Assembly (NCBI GenBank): GCA_013414705.1
Contig: CP058705.1
Span: 3,432,501 to 3,439,259 of the forward strand
DNA: 6,759 bases
Source: Defluviicoccus sp.
Lineage (GTDB): Bacteria > Pseudomonadota > Alphaproteobacteria > Rhodospirillales > Defluviicoccaceae
Direction of reading: 5' to 3'
The stretch's first letter is position 1; each line of letters starts with the position of its first letter. The translations under genes were made by a program, and so were the position numbers. Below, piece after piece: positions 1 to 4,900 of this stretch. A model generated the notes under the pieces. It did no database searches and had not been told where the DNA came from. It saw only the letters and a program-made list of their open reading frames with translations.

Positions 1-102
1 AAGGTGCTGACCTGGCTGGTCGGCCAGGTGATGAAAGCCACAGCCGGCAAGGCCAACCCGGCGCAGGTGAACGCGCTGTTGCGGACAAAGCTCGCGGGAT
101 AG
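1..102 (+). CDS. gatB: GatB, Asp-tRNA(Asn)/Glu-tRNA(Gln) amidotransferase subunit B (3' end only)
   Basis: The window opens inside a gene read in frame 1 that ends at TAG 100-102. The 33 visible residues include the stretch [18 protein letters not shown] followed by a short basic tail. This is the characteristic end of the YqeY-like C-terminal domain of GatB, in which the motif GQVMK...GKANP is highly conserved. GatB is the kinase/transamidase subunit of GatCAB, which converts misacylated Asp-tRNA(Asn) or Glu-tRNA(Gln) to the amide form in the cytoplasm. Only the extreme C-terminus is present, so catalytic residues cannot be checked. The gene upstream is presumably gatA (inference). A GC-rich inverted repeat begins directly after the stop codon, so the gat operon probably ends here. 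Confidence 0.9.
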   Translation, partial: KVLTWLVGQVMKATAGKANPAQVNALLRTKLAG

Positions 103-130
103 GCAGCCGGTCGAGGTGACGTCCGGCTGC
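103..130 (+). terminator. Hairpin directly after gatB, possible transcription terminator
   Basis: A perfect 8-bp inverted repeat, GCAGCCGG (103-110) and CCGGCTGC (123-130), flanks a 12-nt loop and starts at the first base after the gatB stop. No T run follows, so it is not a classical intrinsic terminator. It may act as an RNA 3'-end stabiliser or a U-tract-less terminator. The position fits the end of the gat transcript. Confidence 0.5.
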
Positions 131-243
131 GGATTCAGCTGGCGCGCAATTCCCGCTGCCGGCATGGCTGTGGCGGCGGAGCATTCGTCCGACAGGCCCC
201 ACGACGGACCTTCGTTTGCACAGTTCAGCCGTGTGATCTTGGT

Positions 244-267
244 CCCCTGGTCACTGTGGACCAGGGG
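244..267. repeat. Strong 9-bp inverted repeat (hairpin)
   Basis: CCCCTGGTC (244-252) and GACCAGGGG (259-267) are perfect reverse complements separated by a 6-nt loop (actgtg). The stem is GC-rich and should be stable as RNA or cruciform. It lies 142 bases after the gatB stop and about 255 bases before the next start. There is no T run after it on the + strand. It could be a terminator-like structure or a protein-binding dyad; the sequence does not decide. Confidence 0.55.
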
Positions 268-507
268 CCGTCGCCTGCTTGGCCGGGACCCGCGCCGCAC
301 GCTCCTGCACGCTCCCGTACAAAGCCGGGTTCGCCCGGACGCGACGCCCTTCACACACCGTCCGCAAGCGGCTAAAAGGCGCACTGAGTTCGAAGGTGAA
401 CAGGCTATCGCACCGCGGCATGTGGTGAGGGTGGTTTTGTTATTGCTGCAGCTTCCGCTGTGTGCGGTGCGATGCTTCGCAATCCGGCACCAGCCGATGC
501 TCTCGAG

Positions 508-512
508 AAGGA
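508..512 (+). promoter_or_regulatory. Ribosome binding site that points to ATG 522
   Basis: The purine-rich string GAGAAGGAACAGGG contains AAGGA at 508-512, nine bases before ATG 522. This spacing favours ATG 522 (first residues MSANGRSGDKQPKTP) over GTG 526 or ATG 532, which open the next frame. The choice matters because the Lys/Pro-rich composition moves from the ATG 522 frame to the ATG 532 frame at the C run 562-566. Confidence 0.5.
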
Positions 513-768
513 ACAGGGCTGATGAGTGCCAATGGACGGTCAGGTGACAAACAACCGAAGACCCCCGGAGGCAGACACAAAGAAGCGCCCGGCGCCGGCG
601 CAGAAGGCCAGCCCTGCAGCAGCGACGAAGGACGTAAAGCCCTCAGCCATGCCTCCATCGCCCACGTCCCCTTCGCAGACGAAGTCCGCCGAATCAAAGA
701 CGTCGACTCCGGAAAACGCGAAGCAACAGCAGACGTCTGCGCCGAAGCCCACCTCTACGACGGCCGCA

Positions 769-815
769 GCGAAACCCGCCGCGGTGCAGCCGCCTGAAAG
801 ATCGCGGCACAGCCG
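769..815 (+). repeat. 47-bp direct repeat, copy A
   Basis: Bases 769-815 match 966-1012 with five mismatches in 47, by direct comparison. In the Lys/Ala/Pro-rich frame both copies encode the same pattern: AKP, then A or T, A, V or A, then QPPE, followed after a one-base slip by KI(A/S)AQP. The core GCAGCCGCCTGAAA is at 786-799. Confidence 0.75.
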
Positions 816-965
816 TCCGCGAAGACTGCGACCACGCCGCCCGAGACGAAGGCCGCGCCGCGCGACGCAGCCACAAAAGCCACGCCTGCGAAAGCCGCAC
901 CGGCAGCACCGAAGCCGCCCGCAGCACCCGCTGCATCGCCCACGCCTAAGCCCGCTGCGGCCGAG

Positions 966-1019
966 GCGAAGCCCACCGCGGCGCAGCCGCCTGAAAGATC
1001 TCGGCGCAGCCGCCTGAAA
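966..1019 (+). repeat. 47-bp direct repeat copy B plus a third copy of its 14-bp core
   Basis: Copy B (966-1012) carries the core GCAGCCGCCTGAAA at 983-996, and a third copy of the same core follows at 1006-1019. The core spacings are 197 and 23 bases, each one short of a multiple of three. The three cores therefore lie in three different frames, although the surrounding composition suggests all encode AQPPE. Confidence 0.75.
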
Positions 1020-1244
1020 AACCGCGACCACGCTACCCGCGACAAAAACTGCTGCAGCGGCACCGACTGATCCGGCATCGACTGGTCCGGTACCGGTCAC
1101 GCCACCCAAACCTGCCGAAGCAAAATCCCCCGCTGATGCACAATCCGGAGAAGCGGAACCGGCTAAATCGGCACCAAAGCCCGAATCTAAGCCAGAACCG
1201 AAGCCGGTGCAGATCCCCGCGAACGCCTCGCACCGGACGGGGAC

Positions 1245-3440
1245 GTGAACGCCATCCTGTCGGCTGACCATCGCGACCCGTTCGGCTTCCTCGGCCTGCA
1301 CACGACCGAACCGGATGGGCCGATGATCGCCCGCGCTTTTCTGCCTCAAGCGCGCACCGCAAGCTTGGTTGACGCGACAACCGGTGCTGTGATTGCCCCG
1401 CTGGAGAAAGTTCGCGACGAGGGCCTGTTTGCCGGCGCCTTTACCGGCCGCAGCGCCTGGTTCCCCTATCGCTTTCGCATCGGCACCGAACTCGGCGAGA
1501 TGGACGTGGACGATCCGTACCGCTTCGGCGCGGTGCTGAGCGAGCTCGACGCCCACCTGCTGGTCGAGGGCAACCACAAGAAGCTCTACGACAAGCTGGG
1601 CGCGCACCTCACCACCATCGACGGCGTCGCCGGCACCACGTTCGCCGTCTGGGCTCCGCATGCCGGCCGGGTGGCCGTAATCGGCGACTTCAACGGCTGG
1701 GACGGCCGATGCCATGGCATGCGGCTGCGCCACGAATGCGGCGTGTGGGAAATTTTCATTCCCGGCGTCGATCCGGGCAGCTTCTACAAATACGAGATCA
1801 AGTCGCAGGCAGGAGAGCGGCTCACCGACAAGTCCGATCCGGTGGCCTTCTACAGCGAACGCACCCCGGGCACGGCGTCGATCGTCACCAACCTGGAGCA
1901 CCACGTGTGGGGCGATCAGGACTGGATGGCGGCGCGCCAGACGTTCGTCCCGCGCGAACGGCCGATCTCCATCTACCAGATCCACCTGGGCTCGTGGCGG
2001 CGCAAGCCGGAGGAAGGGCACCGCTGGCTCAACTACCACGAACTGGCGGACGAACTGGTCGGCTACATCAAGGACCTGGGATTCACCCACATCCAGATGC
2101 TGCCGATCGCCGAATATGAGGACGAAGCGTCGCTGGGCTTCCGACCGCTGGCACCGTATGCACCCACCAGCCGCTGGGGACGCCCGGAGCAGCTGCGGCT
2201 GATCATCGACCGCTGCCATCAGGCCGGCATCGGCGTGCTGATCGACTGGGTGGCAAACAAGTTTGCCGATGACGCCCGCGGGCTGGCCAATTTCGACGGC
2301 ACCACGCTCTACGAGCACCCGAACCCGCACCAGCGCTTCCTGCCGGGCACGCCCGGTGTGCTGTGCTGGGATTACGGCCGGCGCGAAGTCGCCAACTACC
2401 TCGTCGCCAACGCGTTGTTCTGGCTCGATAAATATCACATCGACGGCATCCGGGTGCCGGAAGTCGAGACGATGCTCTACCTCGACTACAACCGGGCGCG
2501 CGGCGACTGGACGCCCAACCGCTTCGGCGGCCACGAAAACCTGGATGCGATCGACTTCCTGCGCCGGCTGAACGAAGAGGTGTACGCGACCTTCCCCGGC
2601 ATCTTCACCATCGCCGACGAGAATTCCGCGTGGCAGCGCATTTCCCACCCGACATTCGTCGGTGGCATGGGGTTCGGCTTCCGCTGGAACACGGCATGGG
2701 TGCGGGATACCTTGCGCTACCTCGCGCGCAACCCTGTACACCGCAAGTACTACCATGACGAGCTGGTGCGCGGGCCGGCGAGCGCGTTCCAGGAAAACTA
2801 CATCTTGCCGCTGTCGCACGGCGAGGTGGCGTTCGGGCGCAACTCGCTGCTCAGCAAGATGCCGGGCGACCGGTGGCAGAAGTTCGCCACTTTGCGCACC
2901 TATTACACGCTGATGTATGCGCATCCCGGCAAGAAGATGCTGTTCATGGGCGACGAGTTTGCCCAGGACCGGGAGTGGAACTCCGATATCAGCCTCGACT
3001 GGCATCTGCTGGGCGACGGCATGCACCAGGGCGTGCAGCGGCTGATCCGCGACCTCAACGCGCTCTACCGCTCGATACCGGCCCTGCACGAGCAGGACTG
3101 CGAATCCGATGGCTTCGCCTGGATCGATGACAACGACTCCGACCAGAGCGTCATCTCCTTCCTCCGTCAGGACAAGGACGGCAAGAGCGTCGCGGTGTTC
3201 GTGTGCAACTTCACCCCGGTGATCCGTCCCCACTACCGGCTCGGCGTACCAACCGGCGGCTTCTACCGTGAGCGGCTGAATACCGATGCCGAAACCTACG
3301 GCGGCGCCAACGTCGGCAACGCCGGCGGCGTCGAAGCGCGCGCTGAGCCGTACCACGGCCGGCCGTATTCGCTGGAGCTCAAGCTGCCGCCGTTCGCAGC
3401 CGTGATCCTGGAGCGGGCCCCTGCAGACACGCAAACCTGA
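1245..3440 (+). CDS. glgB: GlgB-family protein with a disabled active site (probable non-catalytic branching-enzyme homologue)
   Basis: A complete 731-residue frame from GTG 1245 to TGA 3438-3440, close to the 728 residues of E. coli GlgB. Domains in order: N-terminal module (DPFGFLGLH near residue 10), CBM48 glycogen-binding module (about 130-215), GH13 barrel (about 230-600, opening with IYQIHLGSWRR) and C-terminal beta domain. Similarity is strong outside the active site: MPGDRWQKFA, HPGKKMLFMGDEFAQ, EWNSDISLDWHLL. Numbering matches E. coli almost exactly, and at the catalytic positions I read Pro405 for nucleophile Asp405, Asp458 for acid/base Glu458, Gly526 for Asp526, Lys339 for His340 and Phe299 for Tyr300. 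Asp334, Arg403 and His525 remain. Branching activity is unlikely; a glycogen-binding, scaffold or regulatory role is inference. The start is uncertain: GTG 1245 has no clear ribosome site, and the same frame upstream (RERLAPDGD) also reads as protein back to TAA 1188. Confidence 0.9.
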   Translation: MNAILSADHRDPFGFLGLHTTEPDGPMIARAFLPQARTASLVDATTGAVIAPLEKVRDEGLFAGAFTGRSAWFPYRFRIGTELGEMDVDDPYRFGAVLSELDAHLLVEGNHKKLYDKLGAHLTTIDGVAGTTFAVWAPHAGRVAVIGDFNGWDGRCHGMRLRHECGVWEIFIPGVDPGSFYKYEIKSQAGERLTDKSDPVAFYSERTPGTASIVTNLEHHVWGDQDWMAARQTFVPRERPISIYQIHLGSWRRKPEEGHRWLNYHELADELVGYIKDLGFTHIQMLPIAEYEDEASLGFRPLAPYAPTSRWGRPEQLRLIIDRCHQAGIGVLIDWVANKFADDARGLANFDGTTLYEHPNPHQRFLPGTPGVLCWDYGRREVANYLVANALFWLDKYHIDGIRVPEVETMLYLDYNRARGDWTPNRFGGHENLDAIDFLRRLNEEVYATFPGIFTIADENSAWQRISHPTFVGGMGFGFRWNTAWVRDTLRYLARNPVHRKYYHDELVRGPASAFQENYILPLSHGEVAFGRNSLLSKMPGDRWQKFATLRTYYTLMYAHPGKKMLFMGDEFAQDREWNSDISLDWHLLGDGMHQGVQRLIRDLNALYRSIPALHEQDCESDGFAWIDDNDSDQSVISFLRQDKDGKSVAVFVCNFTPVIRPHYRLGVPTGGFYRERLNTDAETYGGANVGNAGGVEARAEPYHGRPYSLELKLPPFAAVILERAPADTQT

Positions 3441-3511
3441 CAGCAGCACCGCACGCACCCCATCGGAGGTAAAAAAGTCAAGACCCACGGCAGGCAAACC
3501 GATTACAGTAG

Positions 3512-3523
3512 TCCGCTAGCGGA
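3512..3523. repeat. Perfect 12-bp palindrome, candidate operator
   Basis: TCCGCTAGCGGA is its own reverse complement, with no spacer. It sits 89 bases before the hypA start in the only substantial non-coding gap near the hyp genes. Such dyads often bind dimeric regulators, but a 12-bp GC-rich palindrome can occur by chance, and I do not recognise it as the site of a known hydrogenase or nickel regulator. Confidence 0.35.
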
Positions 3524-3577
3524 GGCGGGCGATGTGCTGGCTTCCCGGCGCGATGTGCGGCCGCAAGAGCCGTGACA

Positions 3578-3595
3578 AGGCGTACCACAACGCCT
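3578..3595 (+). repeat. Small hairpin just before the hypA ribosome site
   Basis: AGGCGT (3578-3583) and ACGCCT (3590-3595) form a 6-bp stem with a 6-nt loop. It ends only a few bases before the hypA Shine-Dalgarno sequence GGGGAGGA, so it could modulate translation initiation. The stem is short and no regulator is implied. Confidence 0.35.
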
Positions 3596-3611
3596 GCGGG
3601 GAGGAATGCTC

Positions 3612-3953
3612 ATGCACGAACTGGCGCTGTGCCAGGGCGTGGTTGATGTGTTGCGGGAACAGGCCGAAGTCCACCACTTCGACCGGGTGATGACGGTGCG
3701 CCTGGAGATCGGCGCCCTGTCCTGTGTCTCTGCCGAAGCGATCGAATTCTGCTTTGCCGCCGTCGCGCGCGGAACGCTGGCCGACGGATGCCGGCTGGAG
3801 TTGTCGCGCATTCCAGGCGAGGCGTTCTGCCTTGACTGCAGCGATACTGTTGCCATTTCCGAACGCCATGATGCCTGCCCGCGCTGCGCCGGACACCGGT
3901 TGCAGCTGCTGCGAGGAGACGAAATGCGCATCCGTGATCTGGAGGTGGCGTGA
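3612..3953 (+). CDS. hypA: HypA, hydrogenase/urease nickel-insertion protein
   Basis: HypA passes nickel to the large subunit of [NiFe] hydrogenase together with HypB, in the cytoplasm. The 113-residue product matches the usual family length (E. coli 116). It opens MHELALCQ with the essential nickel-binding His2 and carries the structural zinc site as two CxxC motifs, C73/C76 and C89/C92. ATG 3612 is chosen over the in-frame ATG 3606 for two reasons. HypA must start Met-His-Glu, and GGGGAGGA (3598-3605) is well spaced for 3612 but directly abuts 3606. It is the first gene of the hyp cluster. Its stop TGA 3951-3953 overlaps the hypB ATG by one base (TGATG), indicating translational coupling. 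The frame is intact and no residue looks abnormal. Confidence 0.95.
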   Translation: MHELALCQGVVDVLREQAEVHHFDRVMTVRLEIGALSCVSAEAIEFCFAAVARGTLADGCRLELSRIPGEAFCLDCSDTVAISERHDACPRCAGHRLQLLRGDEMRIRDLEVA

Positions 3954-4900
3954 TGTGTACTGTGTGCGGCTGCGGTGTTGCCAGTGGCAGGACGGGCGGC
4001 GGACACGCGCCACAGCCACACCACGATGACCCGTACGCTCATGATGCGGATCATGTCCATTCCCACGTGCATGATCATCCCCACGGGCACGACCATTCCC
4101 ATGACCACGATCCCGCGATTCCCCACACCGGCACCCGGGCGATCCCGCAGCATCAGCGGCACTGCGGGCGGAGCCGGTCACGCCGCGGCTGATCCGTATC
4201 GAACAAGACATTCTGGCGCAAAACAACGGGCTTGCTGCCGATAACCGCGCGCATCTCCGCCGCCACGGCATCACCGCGATCAACCTGATGTCCGGTCCCG
4301 GCTCGGGCAAGACGACGCTGCTGGTCCGCAGCATCGACGATCTTGCCGCACGGATGCCGGTGGCGGTGATCGAGGGCGACCAGGAAACCAGCGTCGATGC
4401 CGAGCGCATCCGGGCCACCGGCGCCGCCGCCCTGCAGGTCAACACCGGCAACGGCTGCCACCTGGATGCGCGGATGATCGACCGCGCTCTTGGCGAGCTG
4501 GCACCGCCTCCGGGTGCCGTGCTGTTCATCGAAAACGTCGGCAATCTGGTCTGCCCCGCCGCCTTCGACCTGGGCGAGCGCGCGCGTCGTGCTGCTGTCC
4601 GTCACCGAAGGCGACGATAAGCCGCTGAAATACCCGCAGATGTTCGCTGCCGCCGATCTGCTGCTGATCACCAAAATCGACCTGGCACCTTACGTACCGT
4701 TCAACGTCGAGCGCTGCCGGAGCGCGGTACACCGGGTCAATCCGGCGATCGATATCCTGGAGGTCTCGGCCATGAGCGGCGCCGGCCTGGAGAGCTGGTA
4801 CGGGTGGCTCGACCACCGCCGGCAGGCTGCGTCGCCCCAGGCTGCGTCGTCTCGGGCCACATCGTCTCGGGCCACATCTCCCGGAGCTGATCCGCAATGA
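3953..4900 (+). pseudogene. hypB: HypB, nickel-binding GTPase, with two frame breaks as written
   Basis: HypB is the SIMIBI-class GTPase that supplies nickel to HypA. ATG 3953 follows GGAGGT (3941-3946) and overlaps the hypA stop. It opens MCTVCGCG, the N-terminal high-affinity CxxCGC nickel motif, followed by a His-rich stretch with 14 His in residues 18-52, as in nickel-storing HypB proteins. Frame 2 then ends at TGA 4190-4192. The G domain continues in frame 1: [14 protein letters not shown]-loop GPGSGKTT (4294-4317), VIEGDQET, metal-site GCHLD (Cys/His 4456-4461) and NLVCP (Cys 4552-4554). At the (CG)4 run 4579-4586 it returns to frame 2: [22 protein letters not shown], ending TGA 4898-4900. 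The first shift (about 4121-4140, near CCCC or CCCGGG) implies one missing base. The second implies two missing or one extra. Restored length is about 316 residues. Every functional motif is present, so a consensus error is at least as likely as decay. Confidence 0.85.
4823..4882 (+). repeat. Four tandem 15-bp units in the hypB 3' end
   Basis: Units 4823-4837, 4838-4852, 4853-4867 and 4868-4882 encode QAASP, QAASS, RATSS and RATSP. Units 1 and 2 are nearly identical, as are 3 and 4. They form an Ala/Ser/Thr-rich tail after the last GTPase element (SGAGLESWYGWLD), where most HypB proteins end. The array finishes at the GGAG ribosome site of hypF. Confidence 0.8.

Larger units (their letters stand above)
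131..521. other. Intergenic stretch without a convincing gene
   Basis: Roughly 390 bp between the post-gatB hairpin and the next start codon. Open frames cross it, but their translations are Arg-, Pro- and Ala-rich in the way GC-rich non-coding DNA usually reads, and none has a convincing ribosome site or recognisable motif. It contains one strong inverted repeat (244-267). The region around 431-445 (GGTTTTGTTATTGC) is locally AT-richer and is the likeliest place for a promoter of the downstream gene, but I see no well-spaced -35/-10 pair. I find no tRNA, repeat array or insertion-sequence end. Confidence 0.5.
522..1248 (+). pseudogene. Lys/Ala/Pro-rich low-complexity protein, frame broken several times
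   Basis: No family is recognised. A consistent composition rich in Lys, Ala, Pro, Thr and Ser can be followed across the region, but only by changing frame. ATG 522 opens with MSANGRSGDKQPKTP. The signature moves to frame 1 near the CCCCC run 562-566 (with DTKKRPAPAQKA and later SAPKPTSTTAAAKPAA), to frame 0 at about 798 (TKATPAKAAPAAPKPP), to frame 2 at about 995, and back to frame 1 at about 1021 (PKPESKPEPKPVQ), ending at TGA 1246-1248. Out-of-frame stretches read as Arg-rich nonsense, and unshifted frame 1 stops at TGA 1015-1017. The composition recalls AlgP/histone-H1-like tails or a flexible linker. The stop overlaps GTG 1245 of the GlgB homologue (GTGA). It may be a separate, translationally coupled gene or an N-terminal extension of GlgB. 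The breaks may be true decay or consensus errors in simple sequence. Confidence 0.55.
3441..3611. promoter_or_regulatory. GlgB-hypA intergenic region, likely leader of the hyp operon
   Basis: This 171-bp gap is the only long gap ahead of the hyp genes, so the hyp promoter, if separate, should lie here (inference). It contains a strong Shine-Dalgarno-like string GGAGGT at 3465-3470 followed by AAAAAA with no ATG, GTG or TTG at working distance, a perfect palindrome TCCGCTAGCGGA (3512-3523), the palindrome TGCGGCCGCA (3556-3565) and a hairpin at 3578-3595. I found no sigma-54 (GG-N10-GC) or FNR-type site and no convincing sigma-70 pair. Confidence 0.4.

Noticed and set aside
116..547. A 143-codon + strand frame in the gatB downstream gap
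   Set aside because: It starts within the post-gatB hairpin, has no ribosome site, reads as Arg/Pro-rich noise, and overlaps the better supported start at 522.
769..1019. CRISPR-like repeat array
   Set aside because: Only two long copies and one partial copy, unequal spacing (197 and 23 bases), and the units encode the same low-complexity peptide.
797..1021. Programmed -1 ribosomal frameshifting at the repeated CCTGAAA sites
   Set aside because: The first two sites lack a heptameric slippery sequence and no downstream stimulator is evident. Three programmed shifts in one low-complexity gene is implausible compared with indels in A runs.
540..3497. A 985-codon open frame on the - strand opposite the Lys/Ala/Pro-rich stretch and the GlgB homologue
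   Set aside because: It is the complement of a strongly supported + strand gene. Stop-free antisense frames of this length are common opposite GC-rich genes; the translation has no recognisable motif and its GTG start at 3497 lacks a ribosome site.
3606..3608. Upstream in-frame ATG as the hypA start
   Set aside because: It abuts the Shine-Dalgarno sequence and would bury the nickel-binding His2; ATG 3612 fits both.
3503..4674. Long - strand frames opposite hypA and hypB
   Set aside because: They are antisense to genes with clear family motifs, and their translations show only biased composition.
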